Notes: generated by a model from the sequence alone, not told the origin. A stretch of 46,916 nt of DNA from Actinomycetes bacterium (GCA_021791145.1 JAJYXE010000004.1:1-46916); one strand, 5' to 3'. Numbered from the stretch's first letter, positions 24,837 to 33,790 are shown. Translations and numbers: made by a program.

Positions 24837-25334
24837 ATGACCGACGGCCCGTTCGACGACATCCTCGCTGCCAACGGCGCGTCGGCGGCGCTCTACGAGT
24901 TCGGCGACCTCGAGGCCCGGGCGGCGAAGGGGCTCTGCGTGCTGACCTGCATGGACTCGCGGATCGACCCCCTGCAGATGCTCGGGCTCGCGCGGGGCGA
25001 CGCCAAGGTCCTGCGCAACGCCGGCGCTCGGGTGACCGATGAGGTCCTACGCGACCTCGTCGTCGCCCACTACCTGCTCGGTGCGGCGCGCGTGATGGTG
25101 GTGGCGCACACCCGCTGCGCGATGGCCTCGGGGTCCGACGCGTCGATCCACGAGGCGATCGTCGCCCACGGCGGGCCGGACACCACGAGCCTGCGCTTCC
25201 TCGCGACCGGGGACCAGGAGGCGACGTTGCGCGAGGACGTCGAGCGGGTCCGCTCCTTTCCTCTCTTGCCCGGGGTCACGGTCGGCGGCTTCGTCTACGA
25301 GCTCGAGACCGGCCGGCTCCGGCAGGTCTGCTGA
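24837..25334 (+). CDS. Beta-type carbonic anhydrase
   Basis: This is a zinc enzyme for CO2/bicarbonate interconversion, 165 residues. Zinc ligands are visible as Cys38 in TCMDSRID, His91 and Cys94 in VAHTRCAM, and the Asp40-Arg42 dyad follows Cys38. The short length fits the compact bacterial subclass. The ATG at 24837 has GGAAGG about 11 bases upstream. It is convergent with the thioesterase gene. Confidence 0.9.
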   Translation: MTDGPFDDILAANGASAALYEFGDLEARAAKGLCVLTCMDSRIDPLQMLGLARGDAKVLRNAGARVTDEVLRDLVVAHYLLGAARVMVVAHTRCAMASGSDASIHEAIVAHGGPDTTSLRFLATGDQEATLREDVERVRSFPLLPGVTVGGFVYELETGRLRQVC

Positions 25335-25348
25335 GGCCAAGAGGCCCT

Positions 25349-25807
25349 TCAGGCCCTGCCCGCGTCTGCCCTGCCCGCGTCTGCCCTGCCCGCGCCGGCC
25401 CGGTCGAGGAGGAAGGTCCCCGTCGCACGGCTCACCACACGCCCCTCGTCATCGTGCAGGGCGGCCTCGGCGAACGCCACCTGGCGTGCCAACCGGGTGA
25501 CGTCGCCGCGCAGCGCGTAGCGCCCCGTACGCAGTGCGGGGCGCATGGTCTCGGTCTTGAGCTCGAGCGTTCCGCGCGTCCGATCCCCGGGCGCCAGCGC
25601 CGCATTGATCGCGAAGTTCATGGCGGCATCGAACAGGACGGCGTGGACCCCCGCCTGGACCGCGCCGTGCGGGTTGCACGCCAATGGCGACGGCGAGAAG
25701 GCACCCTCCACCCACCCGAGCTCTTCTCCCTCGACGCCGTAGGAGTCGAGGGTGGCGCCAAGCTGGCTGAGAAGAGGCATCCCGCCGTCACCCAGCCACC
25801 TGTCCAT
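25349..25807 (-). CDS. PaaI-type hotdog-fold thioesterase
   Basis: This is a hotdog thioesterase of about 152 residues, likely acting on acyl-CoA. Features are NPHGAVQAGVHAVLFDAAMNFAINAAL (the helix with the catalytic Asp) and LELKTETMRPALRTGRYALRGDVTRLARQVAFAEAAL, then DDEGRVVSRATGTFLL. The ATG at 25807 with GAGGA upstream is preferred over a frame that extends to 25906. The C-terminus is a repeat-encoded GRADAGRADAGRA. It diverges from the thiolase gene, consistent with a shared acyl-CoA role. Confidence 0.82.
   Translation of the reverse strand: MDRWLGDGGMPLLSQLGATLDSYGVEGEELGWVEGAFSPSPLACNPHGAVQAGVHAVLFDAAMNFAINAALAPGDRTRGTLELKTETMRPALRTGRYALRGDVTRLARQVAFAEAALHDDEGRVVSRATGTFLLDRAGAGRADAGRADAGRA
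25356..25400. repeat. Three 15-bp tandem repeats in the thioesterase C-terminus
   Basis: The unit CTGCCCGCGTCTGCC occurs twice exactly and once with changes. It is in frame (five residues per unit, giving GRADA) and adds a variable tail to the thioesterase. Confidence 0.85.
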
Positions 25808-25926
25808 GTTCCTCGTCCCCGGGGTGGTGGTCACAGCGGGAGGATACGGCGCCGCCACTACGATGAGCCACACGCGGCCGGTGCCGCTGCCAGGCAGCGC
25901 CGGCACTGATCGAGGAGGTGGCCACC

Positions 25927-27105
25927 ATGACGACCGCGGTCATCGTCGACGCCGTCCGGACCCCTGGCGGTAGGCGGAACGGCGTCTTCAAGAATTGGCA
26001 CGCGGTCGACCTCGCCTCTGAGTCCCTCAAGGCGATCCAGGCCCGCAACGACCTGGACCCGGCCATCGTCGACGACGTGATCATGGGCTGCGTCATGCAG
26101 GTCTCCGAGCAGTCGCTCAACGTCGCGCGGAACGCGGTGCTGGCCGCCGGCTGGCCCGAGTCCGTTCCCGCAACGAGCGTCGACCGCCAGTGCGGCTCGT
26201 CGCAGCAGGCGATCCACTTCGCCGCACAGGGCGTCATCGCGGGCGCGTACGGCGTCGCCGTCGCGGCCGGCGTGGAGAGCATGACCCGCACGCCGATGGG
26301 ATCCTCGGTCGTGCGAGAGCTCGGGATGCCCTTCGGCCCGCGTGTGCTCGAGCGCTACGCCGAGCGCGGTGGGCTCGTGAACCAGGGCATCTCGGCGGAG
26401 ATGATCGCCGACCAGTGGCACATCAGCCGCGAGGAGCTTGACCGCTACTCGCTGGGCAGCCACCAACGCGCCGCGAGGGCGACGGCCGAGGGTCGCTTCG
26501 AGCAGGAGATCGTGCCGTTGGCCGTGCGCGACGACGACGGCGTCGAGACCGACACGGTCGTGCGCGCCGACGAAGGGATCAGGGCCGACACCTCGCTCGA
26601 GGCGCTCGGCCAGCTCAAGCCCGCGTTCAAGCCGGACGGCAAGGTCACCGCCGGCAACTCGTCGCAGATCACCGACGGCTCGTCGGCGGTCCTCATCATG
26701 AGCGAGGAGCGCGCCGACTCGCTGGGGCTCGTCCCAAGGGCGCGCTTCGTCGCCTTCGCGCTGGCCGGTGTCGACCCGGTGACCATGCTCACCGGTCCGA
26801 TCCCCGCCACGCGCAGCGTGCTCGAGCGGGCGAAGCTCTCGCTCGACGACATCGACCTGTTCGAGATCAACGAGGCGTTCGCGTCAGTCGTGCTCGCCTG
26901 GGAGCAAGAGATCCACCCCGACATGGCGAAGGTCAACGTCAACGGGGGCGCGATCGCGCTCGGCCACCCGCTCGGCGCGTCCGGCGCAAAGCTGATGGCG
27001 ACCCTCGTGCACGAGCTCGACCGGTCCGCGGGCCGCTACGGCCTCCTCACCATGTGCGAGGGTGGCGGGCTCGCCAACGCCACGGTCATCGAGAGACTGG
27101 GCTGA
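25927..27105 (+). CDS. Acetyl-CoA acetyltransferase / thiolase
   Basis: This is a thiolase of 392 residues. The nucleophile Cys89 lies in SVDRQCGSSQQA, the loop EINEAFAS is present, the catalytic His is in GGAIALGHPLGASGAK, and the second Cys is in TMCEGGGLANATV. It degrades or builds 3-ketoacyl-CoA; the sequence resembles the FadA-type thiolases of actinobacteria. The ATG at 25927 has GAGGAGG 8 bases upstream; the GTG at 25918 is a weaker choice. Confidence 0.92.
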   Translation: MTTAVIVDAVRTPGGRRNGVFKNWHAVDLASESLKAIQARNDLDPAIVDDVIMGCVMQVSEQSLNVARNAVLAAGWPESVPATSVDRQCGSSQQAIHFAAQGVIAGAYGVAVAAGVESMTRTPMGSSVVRELGMPFGPRVLERYAERGGLVNQGISAEMIADQWHISREELDRYSLGSHQRAARATAEGRFEQEIVPLAVRDDDGVETDTVVRADEGIRADTSLEALGQLKPAFKPDGKVTAGNSSQITDGSSAVLIMSEERADSLGLVPRARFVAFALAGVDPVTMLTGPIPATRSVLERAKLSLDDIDLFEINEAFASVVLAWEQEIHPDMAKVNVNGGAIALGHPLGASGAKLMATLVHELDRSAGRYGLLTMCEGGGLANATVIERLG

Positions 27106-27167
27106 TTACGCACAAGGAGGCACCGCGCGGACCCGGTGGCGACCTCCGTCGCTAGGCTCGCGCGGCG

Positions 27168-27623
27168 GTGCCAGAGCACGAGCGTGATCCGGTGTCGGTC
27201 TGCGAGCGGTGGCTCTCGCGGCGGTCGCTGCTCCTCCACCTCGCCCTCGTCATCTGGGTGCCCGGCTGCCTCGTCGCGTTCTGGTGGCAGGTGCACCGCG
27301 CGTTCGACGGCAACGGTCTCTCGTACCTGTACTCCGTCGAGTGGCCCGCGTTCGCGCTGGCAGGCGTGTGGGGATGGTGGCAGCTCGTGCACACCGACCC
27401 GGGCACGGTCGGGCGGCACGCACAGGCTCGCCTCGCTGCCGCCAGCGCGCACGCAACGGGCACCTCGTCCCCCCGGGCGGGTGCCGCTGTGCCGTCGGGG
27501 GGCACGACGGCCCGGGTGCACCCGGCTGATCGCCGGGACGACGAGGATCCCGAGCTCGCCGCCTACAACGAGCGCCTGGCGAGGCTCGCAGCCGAAGGGC
27601 CGAAGGGGTGGAGGCGCCGATGA
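27168..27623 (+). CDS. Small membrane protein, unknown function
   Basis: A 151-residue protein starts with GTG. A hydrophobic segment LLLHLALVIWVPGCLVAFWWQV is near residues 21-42 and a second, FALAGVWGWWQLV, near 62-74, followed by a hydrophilic Ala/Arg tail. Its TGA overlaps the ATG of the next gene (ATGA). The pairing with a DUF3817-like protein recurs in actinobacteria as far as I recall; no function is known. Confidence 0.75.
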   Translation: MPEHERDPVSVCERWLSRRSLLLHLALVIWVPGCLVAFWWQVHRAFDGNGLSYLYSVEWPAFALAGVWGWWQLVHTDPGTVGRHAQARLAAASAHATGTSSPRAGAAVPSGGTTARVHPADRRDDEDPELAAYNERLARLAAEGPKGWRRR

Positions 27624-28054
27624 GCGCAGAGTCCGTCCGCAGGGCTGCGAGCCGGCTGGCTCCTGGGTATGCACGGCCGGGCGACCTCGACGATCCGACG
27701 AAGGGGCTCGCCACCGCGCTCACCCGCTACCGGGTGATGGCCTACGTCGTGGGCACGGGGCTCGCGACGCTCGTCTTCGTGGGGGTCCCGCTGCAGTACG
27801 GAGCCGGCATCCCCCAGGTCGACCAGATCGTCGGGCCGATCCACGGCTTCCTCTACATCGTGTACCTGCTCATGGCCGTCGACCTCGCGCGCCGCGCCCG
27901 GTTCACGCTCCTCCAGATGGCGGCGATGATCGGCGCCGGCTTCATCCCGCTCCTCGCCTTCGTGATCGAGCACCGGGTCACCAAGCGCCTGCGCGCCTCG
28001 TTCCCCGAGCTCGGGGCCACGGCGGTCCCGGCGACGCCTCCCGCGCTCGAATAG
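27620..28054 (+). CDS. DUF3817-like integral membrane protein
   Basis: A 144-residue protein with three hydrophobic segments: AYVVGTGLATLVFVGVPLQY, IHGFLYIVYLLMAVDLA, and LLQMAAMIGAGFIPLLAFVIEH. The VPLQY...VGPIHGFLYIVYLL...PLLAFVIEHRVTKRL pattern fits DUF3817. It is translationally coupled to the upstream membrane protein gene. The biochemical role is unknown. Confidence 0.8.
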   Translation: MSAESVRRAASRLAPGYARPGDLDDPTKGLATALTRYRVMAYVVGTGLATLVFVGVPLQYGAGIPQVDQIVGPIHGFLYIVYLLMAVDLARRARFTLLQMAAMIGAGFIPLLAFVIEHRVTKRLRASFPELGATAVPATPPALE

Positions 28055-28083
28055 CGAGGCCCCGAGGTGCGCCGGTCGATCGG

Positions 28084-28704
28084 TCAGAGCCCGAGCGGGG
28101 CGGCCTTCAGCGCTGCCACCGCCTCCGGCGGCCCGGACAGCTCGACCTGAGCGAACTCCTTTCGACCGGACAGGAAGAGGAGGAACTCTCCCGGTCCGCC
28201 GGTCACCGTCACGTGCGGCTCCCCCGGGCGCACCTCCACCCGCCCGTACCCGGGCGCCTCGAGCGTCGCGCCGACCGGCAGCTTGCGACGTACGAGTCGG
28301 GCCATCGGCGAGAGGCGTCGCCACAGGGCGGCTTCCTCCGCCGCGTCGAGCACCCGCGGATCCCACTGGGGCTGCGCGCGGCGCACGTCTTCGTGGTGGA
28401 TGAACATCTCCGCGAGGTTCGCCTGCTCGTCGACGAGGCGGAGCAACGCCGGCGGTCCGGAGCGAAAGGCTTCGACCAGCGCGGGCCAGGGGCGGTCGCG
28501 CAGGCGTCGCTGGACCTGGTCGGTGTACCCACGAAGCGGTCGGATCAGGATCCCGGGGGCCGCGTCGAGACGCCGCTCCCGCAAGACGAGATGGGCTGCG
28601 AGGTCTCGGACAGCCCACCCTTCGCACAGCGTGGGTGCGTCCGGACCCGCCTCGAGCATCAGGTGCGCGAGCTCACGGCGTTCGGACTGTGCGAAGGCGG
28701 TCAT
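28084..28704 (-). CDS. TIGR03085-type mycothiol-dependent/DinB-like metal-binding protein
   Basis: A four-helix DinB/MDMPI-fold protein of 206 residues. The N-terminal ERRELAHLMLEAGPDAPTLCEGWAVRDLAAHLVLRERR has the His expected at the metal site, and MFIHHEDVRRAQ supplies further His ligands. The ATG at 28704 is chosen because the upstream residues to 28779 are the reading of crgA DNA in another frame. Related proteins use mycothiol as cofactor, but the substrate here is unknown. Confidence 0.8.
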   Translation of the reverse strand: MTAFAQSERRELAHLMLEAGPDAPTLCEGWAVRDLAAHLVLRERRLDAAPGILIRPLRGYTDQVQRRLRDRPWPALVEAFRSGPPALLRLVDEQANLAEMFIHHEDVRRAQPQWDPRVLDAAEEAALWRRLSPMARLVRRKLPVGATLEAPGYGRVEVRPGEPHVTVTGGPGEFLLFLSGRKEFAQVELSGPPEAVAALKAAPLGL

Positions 28705-28712
28705 CGCCGGCG

Positions 28713-29036
28713 TCAGCGGTAACGGGTCGCCATGACGAAACCGAAGAAGATCACGACCAGCCCGGCCACGAGGTACCACGCCGAGACGGAGCCCGGCAGG
28801 ATCGTCATGTAATTGAGGAGGATCAGCAGGACGCCCAGGACGAGCAGCATGAGCACCAGACCGCCGAACCAGCGGGGGCTCTTGCGGACGGTCTTGGGGA
28901 CCGGGGGCGTGTACTTCCCGCTGTGCTCGGGCGCGGTGTACCGGCCGACACGTGACTTCGTCGCCACCGTGGTCCTGCCAGCAGACGAGCCCTTCCGCTG
29001 TGCCCGCCCTGGCCCGCTCTGTCCCTTCCCTGCCAC
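28713..29036 (-). CDS. crgA: Cell division protein CrgA
   Basis: This is a small two-helix membrane protein that in actinobacteria helps recruit division and peptidoglycan factors (FtsI, CwsA) to the septum. The two helices are WFGGLVLMLLVLGVLLILLNY and WYLVAGLVVIFFGFVMATRYR, the second ending with the family's GFVMATRYR. The GTG at 29036 gives about 107 residues; the frame continues to 29156 but overlaps the start of the divergent trpG gene. Position next to trpG and pknB is the conserved actinobacterial order. Confidence 0.88.
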   Translation of the reverse strand: MAGKGQSGPGRAQRKGSSAGRTTVATKSRVGRYTAPEHSGKYTPPVPKTVRKSPRWFGGLVLMLLVLGVLLILLNYMTILPGSVSAWYLVAGLVVIFFGFVMATRYR

Positions 29037-29096
29037 GGTGCCCGAGGCTAGACGGTCAAGACCGGCAGGGGAAGCCGCCCGACCTACGATCTTGCC

Positions 29097-29681
29097 GTGG
29101 CGGCTCGGCTGCTCGTCATCGACAACTACGACTCGTTCGTGTACAACCTCGTCCAAGAGCTCGGCGAGCTCGGCGCGGAGCTCGTCGTCCGCCGCAACGA
29201 CGCGGTGGACGTCGCCGCCATCCGGTCACTCGCGCCAGACGCCATCGTCCTCTCGCCGGGACCGGGGCGACCTGACGACGCGGGCGTGACGCTCGATGTC
29301 GTCCGCGAGCTGGCCGGCGAGGTGCCGATCCTCGGCGTGTGCCTCGGCCACCAGGCCATCGGCCAGGCATTCGGCGCGGAGGTGGTGCATGCTCCCGCGC
29401 TGATGCACGGCAAGACGTCGGAGGTCCACCACCAAGAAACGGGCCTCTTCGAGGGGCTCGACAACCCGCTCGTCGCCACGCGCTACCACTCGCTCGTCCT
29501 CGCGCCCGAGAGCATCCCGGAGGTCCTCCACGTCACCGCGAGGACGGCGGACGGAGTTGTGATGGGTGTCCGACACCGCACGCTCCCAGTCGAAGGAGTG
29601 CAGTTCCATCCCGAGTCGATCCTCACGGGCACAGGGCAGGCGCTGCTCGCGAACTTCCTCGAGCAGGTGGCCGGAAGGTAG
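29097..29681 (+). CDS. trpG: Anthranilate/aminodeoxychorismate synthase glutamine amidotransferase
   Basis: This is a class I glutamine amidotransferase, 194 residues, providing ammonia to TrpE or PabB. It has the N-terminal LLVIDNYDSFVYNLVQELGELGAE, the nucleophile Cys in GVCLGHQAIGQAFG, and the His/Glu pair in VEGVQFHPESILTGTG. It starts with GTG immediately after the short gap to crgA. In mycobacteria the gene at this place is trpG/pabA; no partner is nearby, so dual use is likely. Confidence 0.9.
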   Translation: MAARLLVIDNYDSFVYNLVQELGELGAELVVRRNDAVDVAAIRSLAPDAIVLSPGPGRPDDAGVTLDVVRELAGEVPILGVCLGHQAIGQAFGAEVVHAPALMHGKTSEVHHQETGLFEGLDNPLVATRYHSLVLAPESIPEVLHVTARTADGVVMGVRHRTLPVEGVQFHPESILTGTGQALLANFLEQVAGR

Positions 29682-29741
29682 GCGGGCGTCTGCGCGTCCG
29701 GGAAGCCGCGCAGGGCGGCGGACCTCTGCGTGCCCGATTGG

Positions 29742-31766
29742 TCAGGTGCGACGCGTGGGGCTCGCAGGCGGCGAACGCAACGCTGCCTTTGTGTGGCCCG
29801 GCTTTGTCTTTGTCGGCGCCGGTGTCTTTGTCGGTGGGGGCGCTGGTGTCGGTGTCGTGACCGAGGCCTTGCAGACCCCGATGGCGACTGTGGCGCCGCT
29901 CCGCACTGTGGCGCCGCCGCCAGGTGTCTGCGTCACGACCTTGCCGTCTGTGCCAGGCACGCACGCAGCCGTTGTCGACGGGACCGCCTTCAGCTCTTTC
30001 GCCGAGAGCGTGGAGATCGCCTGTGTCTCGCTGTCGCCCACCACATTGGGCACGACGACGTTGCAGGGTCCGGTCGACACGGTGAGGTTGACCTTTGTGC
30101 CCGGCGCGACGTGCTGGCCCGCCTTGGGTGTCTGGGCCATCACGATGCCGTTGCCGTACTGGCCCGAGCACCCCGAGGTGACCTTCCCGGCAGCCAGGCC
30201 TGTCGTCCCGAGCGTGCTGCCGGCGGTCGCGGTTGTCTGACCGACCACGTCGGGCACCACCACCGAATTGCGTGTCGAGACTGTGAGGGTGACCGTGGCG
30301 CCCTTCTTCGCCATCTGACCGGCAGCCGGTGTCTGTGCGAGCACCGTGCCCGTCGGCTTTGTGCTCGCGCGGAAGTTCTCGAACGGCTTCAGCCCGAGGT
30401 TGTAGAGGCGCTCGTACGCGCGTGAGTACTGCTCCCCCTTCACTGTCGGCACCTTGACACGGGGAACCCCGCCCTTGCTCACGACGATCTCCACGTGCTC
30501 GCCCTTGTGCGCCTTGGCCCCCGGCTTCGGCACGGTCGTGATGACGTGTGTCCTGGAGACCGCTGTCGAGATCCGGTGTGTCACCAGCGTGACGTCGAGC
30601 CCGTCGGTCCTGAGGGTCCGCATCGCGGCGCTCAGGGGCTGGCCCCGGACTGTCGGCATCTTGAACTTCGATGTCCCGATGTACCCGAGGCTGTGGAGGA
30701 TGAAGTAGATCACGAGCCCCAGCACGACGAGCAGCCCCACAAGGAGCAGCACCCAGCGCCAGACGTGCGACCCGCCCGGCGCTGGCGGTCGCCCGTCGCC
30801 CACGGGAACCGCCTGGGTCGGCGGCGTCGCAGCGAGCACGCCCGTGCGGGCGGTGTCGAGCGCGCCGGCGGCCGGGGCGGCCGCTGCCGCGGCCAACATC
30901 GCCGTGGTCGCGGGATCCGTCGCCGACACCGGCCGGCCGTCCACGAAGCGTTGGAGATCCGCTCGAAGGTCGGCGGCCGACTGGTAGCGAAGGTCGGCGG
31001 ACTTGGCCATGGCCCTGGCGATGATCGCCTCGAGCGCGGGAGGCACCGTCGGGCTGAGGTCACGCAGCGGCGGCGGCTGCTCTCGGACGTGCTTGGACGC
31101 GACAGCGACCGGGGAGTCCCCGAGAAAGGGCGGGCGGCCCGCCACCATCTCGTAGAGGACGACCCCGAGGGAGTAGATGTCGCTCCGGGCGTCGACGCCC
31201 ACCCCTTCGGCCTGCTCGGGGGAGAAGTACGTCGCCGTGCCCATGACCGCCCCGGTCTGGGTGAGGCTCTCTTCGGTGTTGACGGCGCGGGCGATGCCGA
31301 AGTCCGTGACCTTCACCTGCTCGTCGCTGGTCAAAAGCACGTTCCCCGGCTTCACGTCGCGGTGCACCACTCCGTGGCGGTGCGCGTAGGCGAGCGCGTC
31401 GGCGACGCGAGCGCCGATCTGAGCCACGCGCGCAGCGGGCATCGGACCGCCGGTCTTGAGCGCCTGGGAGAGCGGCTGACCGTCGATGTACTCCATGACG
31501 ATGTAGTAGGTGCCGTCGTCCTCGCCCCAGTCGAAGACTGGGACGATGTTGGGGTGGGAGAGGTTCGCGGCGGCCTGCGCCTCCCTGCGGAAGCGCTCGA
31601 CGAACGCGCGGTCCACCGACAGCTCGGGGAAGAGCACCTTGAGCGCCACTGGGCGGTCGAGCAGTCGGTCGCGGGCGCGGTACACCTCGGCCATCCCCCC
31701 ACGGGCGACGAGGTGGGTCAGCTCGTACCGCCCGGAGAAGACGCGTTGTGTCGTCACCGGCTTCAT
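29742..31766 (-). CDS. pknB: PASTA-domain Ser/Thr protein kinase PknB
   Basis: This is a membrane kinase sensing peptidoglycan fragments, 674 residues. The kinase domain covers about 13-275 (P-loop ARGGMAEVY, catalytic Lys43, HRD with Asp137, DFG 155-157, SPEQA 182-186). A juxtamembrane Ala/Pro linker follows, then the membrane helix about 336-357, then four PASTA repeats (about 367-431, 435-497, 501-565, 569-632) and a Pro/Thr/Lys tail. It is coupled to pbpA by an ATGA overlap. Thr codons switch to frequent ACA in the extracellular part. It converges on trpG. Confidence 0.95.
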   Translation of the reverse strand: MKPVTTQRVFSGRYELTHLVARGGMAEVYRARDRLLDRPVALKVLFPELSVDRAFVERFRREAQAAANLSHPNIVPVFDWGEDDGTYYIVMEYIDGQPLSQALKTGGPMPAARVAQIGARVADALAYAHRHGVVHRDVKPGNVLLTSDEQVKVTDFGIARAVNTEESLTQTGAVMGTATYFSPEQAEGVGVDARSDIYSLGVVLYEMVAGRPPFLGDSPVAVASKHVREQPPPLRDLSPTVPPALEAIIARAMAKSADLRYQSAADLRADLQRFVDGRPVSATDPATTAMLAAAAAAPAAGALDTARTGVLAATPPTQAVPVGDGRPPAPGGSHVWRWVLLLVGLLVVLGLVIYFILHSLGYIGTSKFKMPTVRGQPLSAAMRTLRTDGLDVTLVTHRISTAVSRTHVITTVPKPGAKAHKGEHVEIVVSKGGVPRVKVPTVKGEQYSRAYERLYNLGLKPFENFRASTKPTGTVLAQTPAAGQMAKKGATVTLTVSTRNSVVVPDVVGQTTATAGSTLGTTGLAAGKVTSGCSGQYGNGIVMAQTPKAGQHVAPGTKVNLTVSTGPCNVVVPNVVGDSETQAISTLSAKELKAVPSTTAACVPGTDGKVVTQTPGGGATVRSGATVAIGVCKASVTTPTPAPPPTKTPAPTKTKPGHTKAALRSPPASPTRRT

Positions 31767-33745
31767 GCGGGACCGAGCCTACGTCGAGCCGCTCGGCACC
31801 CCGACTCATCGCGATGCGCCCGCGAGCGCATGGCGACAGGCGGCGGACGCCCCCTGCGGGGGTTGCGGGCCGTCACACACGCCGCCGCCCTTGCACGGCG
31901 CACGTGGGGGGCCCCTCGAAGGGCGCCGGCCCCCCTCCTGCTCTGGGCGCCCGTGGCGGGTGCAACGGTCGTCGGCACGAGCGTGGTCGTGGTCGTCGCG
32001 GGCGCGGTGGTCGTGGTCGTCGCGGGCGCGGTGGTCGTGGTCGTCGCGGGCGCGGTGGTCGTGGTCGTCGCGGGCGCCGTGGTCGTGGTCGTCGCGGGCG
32101 CCGTGGTCGTGGGCGGGGCCGTGCCCTGGGACACCGGCGGGGAGGTCGCGGGCGGCGCGGTGGTCGTCGTGGCGGGAGAAGGCGTCCCGTTGTGAGGGAC
32201 GATCTTCAAGGCGAGTGTCATCATCGCCTTCATGATCGGGCCGGCGACCGACGCGCCCGACGCGCTCCGGGCCTGCAGCGGGACGACCACCGAGATGGCG
32301 ACGACCGGGTCGTACGCCGGGGCGAAGCCGATCATCCAGTCCGTCGTGTTTGTGTTGCCGGTACCAGCCTGGGCGGTCCCGGTCTTGACCGCGATGTCCC
32401 ACTGGGTCGGGAACCCCACGCCGTAGGCGGTGCCCCGGGGTGTCGTCGCGACCAGCTGCATGAGCCGGTTCACCGACTCCGCCGCCTTCGCCGGCTCGGC
32501 CCGCTTGTACACCGTCGGCTTGTAGCGCGCGACCAGCGCGCCTGTCTCGTTGCGGATCTCCTCCATGACGTGCGGGGTCATGACCTCCCCATCGTTGGCG
32601 ATGCCTTCAACGACCATCGCGTTCTGCAAGTCGGTCTCGGTGACTGTCTGCTGGCCGAACGCCGACAGCGCGACGCCCGGTGTCCCGAGCGGCCCTGTCG
32701 GAGCGAGCTCGGCTGCCGAGGGGAAGTGGGACTTCTCGACCGGCGTGATATCGATGGGGGGGGTCTGGTTGAACCCGAAGAGCTCGGCTTGCTTCGCCAG
32801 GTCCACGCCTCCGATCGCCAGGCCCAGCTCGGCGTAACCCGGGTCGCACGACTCGGGGAGCATCTGCACCATCGTCCCACCGCAGGGGTTGGCGGCTGTC
32901 GGGGTTGTGGCGTCATTGCAGATCTGCTTGTTCGTCTGGGGGATGGCGCCTGGGGTCCCCGGCTTGGGGGTGCACCCGGCGACCTTGAAGGTGAAGCTCA
33001 CGAGCGAGGGCTTCAGGTTGAACACCGCGCTGGAGGTGACGACCTTGAAGGTCGACCCCGGAGCGAAGGCGTCGTAGGTGGCCATCGGGGGATACGGGAG
33101 GAAGCCCTCGTGGTCCGGCGTCTTGAAGTCGGTACGACCTGCTGCGAGATCCTTTTTCGGTGTCGGTGTGGCAAGCGCGTTGTTTGTGTAGGTCGGATTG
33201 GAGTACATCGCGAGGACCGCGGCTGTCTTCACGTCGAGCACCGTGATCGCCCCGTCCTTGCGTGTGTCCGGCACCGCATTCAGCTCCTCGCGTGCAAGCG
33301 CCTGGAGTTGGGGAACGACGGTCGTCGTGACGTTGTCGGTGGTTGTGCCCGGCGGGTTGAGAAGCTGGCCGAAGGACTGGATCTTCTGTTTGTGCACGCT
33401 CAGGTATGTGTTGTAGGTGTACTCGACCCCAGAGGTCCCGTAGAAGGCGGGAGAGTCGTAGCCGACGATGTCCGAGTAGAGCGGCCCTGTCGGGTACACG
33501 CGCTTGTACCGGAACGGAGGGGCGCCGTTCGGCGCTGTCGCGGGCACCGACCTCGCGAGCACCGAACCGTCCGACGCAAGGATCATGCCCCGGGGGTTGT
33601 CGAACTGCTTGCTCGCATTGCGCGGGTTCACTGTCGAGGAGTTGAGGGATGTCGCCTGACGGAGCTGGATGTTCACCAGCTGCGCGAGGACTGCCACGAA
33701 GGCGAGCACCAGCACGACCGCGAGCCAGCGGATGCGGCGTCCCAT
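31763..33745 (-). CDS. pbpA: Class B penicillin-binding protein PbpA with Thr-rich repeat tail
   Basis: This is a peptidoglycan transpeptidase, 660 residues. The single membrane helix is at 6-22, a dimerisation domain follows, then the transpeptidase: Ser231 in STFK (231-234), SCD (299-301) where SxN is expected, and KTGT (454-457). The second motif has Asp in place of Asn, which is unusual. After residue about 520 comes a long Thr/Ala/Pro tail from a 24-bp repeat and an Arg-rich end that overlaps the start of pknB. In other actinobacteria rodA sits directly upstream; here it is missing. Confidence 0.93.
   Translation of the reverse strand: MGRRIRWLAVVLVLAFVAVLAQLVNIQLRQATSLNSSTVNPRNASKQFDNPRGMILASDGSVLARSVPATAPNGAPPFRYKRVYPTGPLYSDIVGYDSPAFYGTSGVEYTYNTYLSVHKQKIQSFGQLLNPPGTTTDNVTTTVVPQLQALAREELNAVPDTRKDGAITVLDVKTAAVLAMYSNPTYTNNALATPTPKKDLAAGRTDFKTPDHEGFLPYPPMATYDAFAPGSTFKVVTSSAVFNLKPSLVSFTFKVAGCTPKPGTPGAIPQTNKQICNDATTPTAANPCGGTMVQMLPESCDPGYAELGLAIGGVDLAKQAELFGFNQTPPIDITPVEKSHFPSAAELAPTGPLGTPGVALSAFGQQTVTETDLQNAMVVEGIANDGEVMTPHVMEEIRNETGALVARYKPTVYKRAEPAKAAESVNRLMQLVATTPRGTAYGVGFPTQWDIAVKTGTAQAGTGNTNTTDWMIGFAPAYDPVVAISVVVPLQARSASGASVAGPIMKAMMTLALKIVPHNGTPSPATTTTAPPATSPPVSQGTAPPTTTAPATTTTTAPATTTTTAPATTTTTAPATTTTTAPATTTTTLVPTTVAPATGAQSRRGAGALRGAPHVRRARAAACVTARNPRRGRPPPVAMRSRAHRDESGCRAARRRLGPA
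31983..32102. repeat. Five tandem 24-bp repeats in the pbpA tail
   Basis: The unit GTGGTCGTGGTCGTCGCGGGCGCG is repeated five times, with two copies changing the last base. It encodes an eight-residue Thr/Ala/Pro block of PbpA on the minus strand. Copy number is likely to vary between strains. Confidence 0.95.
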
Positions 33746-33790
33746 CAGCGTCTGCCCTCACCCGTCTGCCGTACCGTCACGCCTTCGAGC

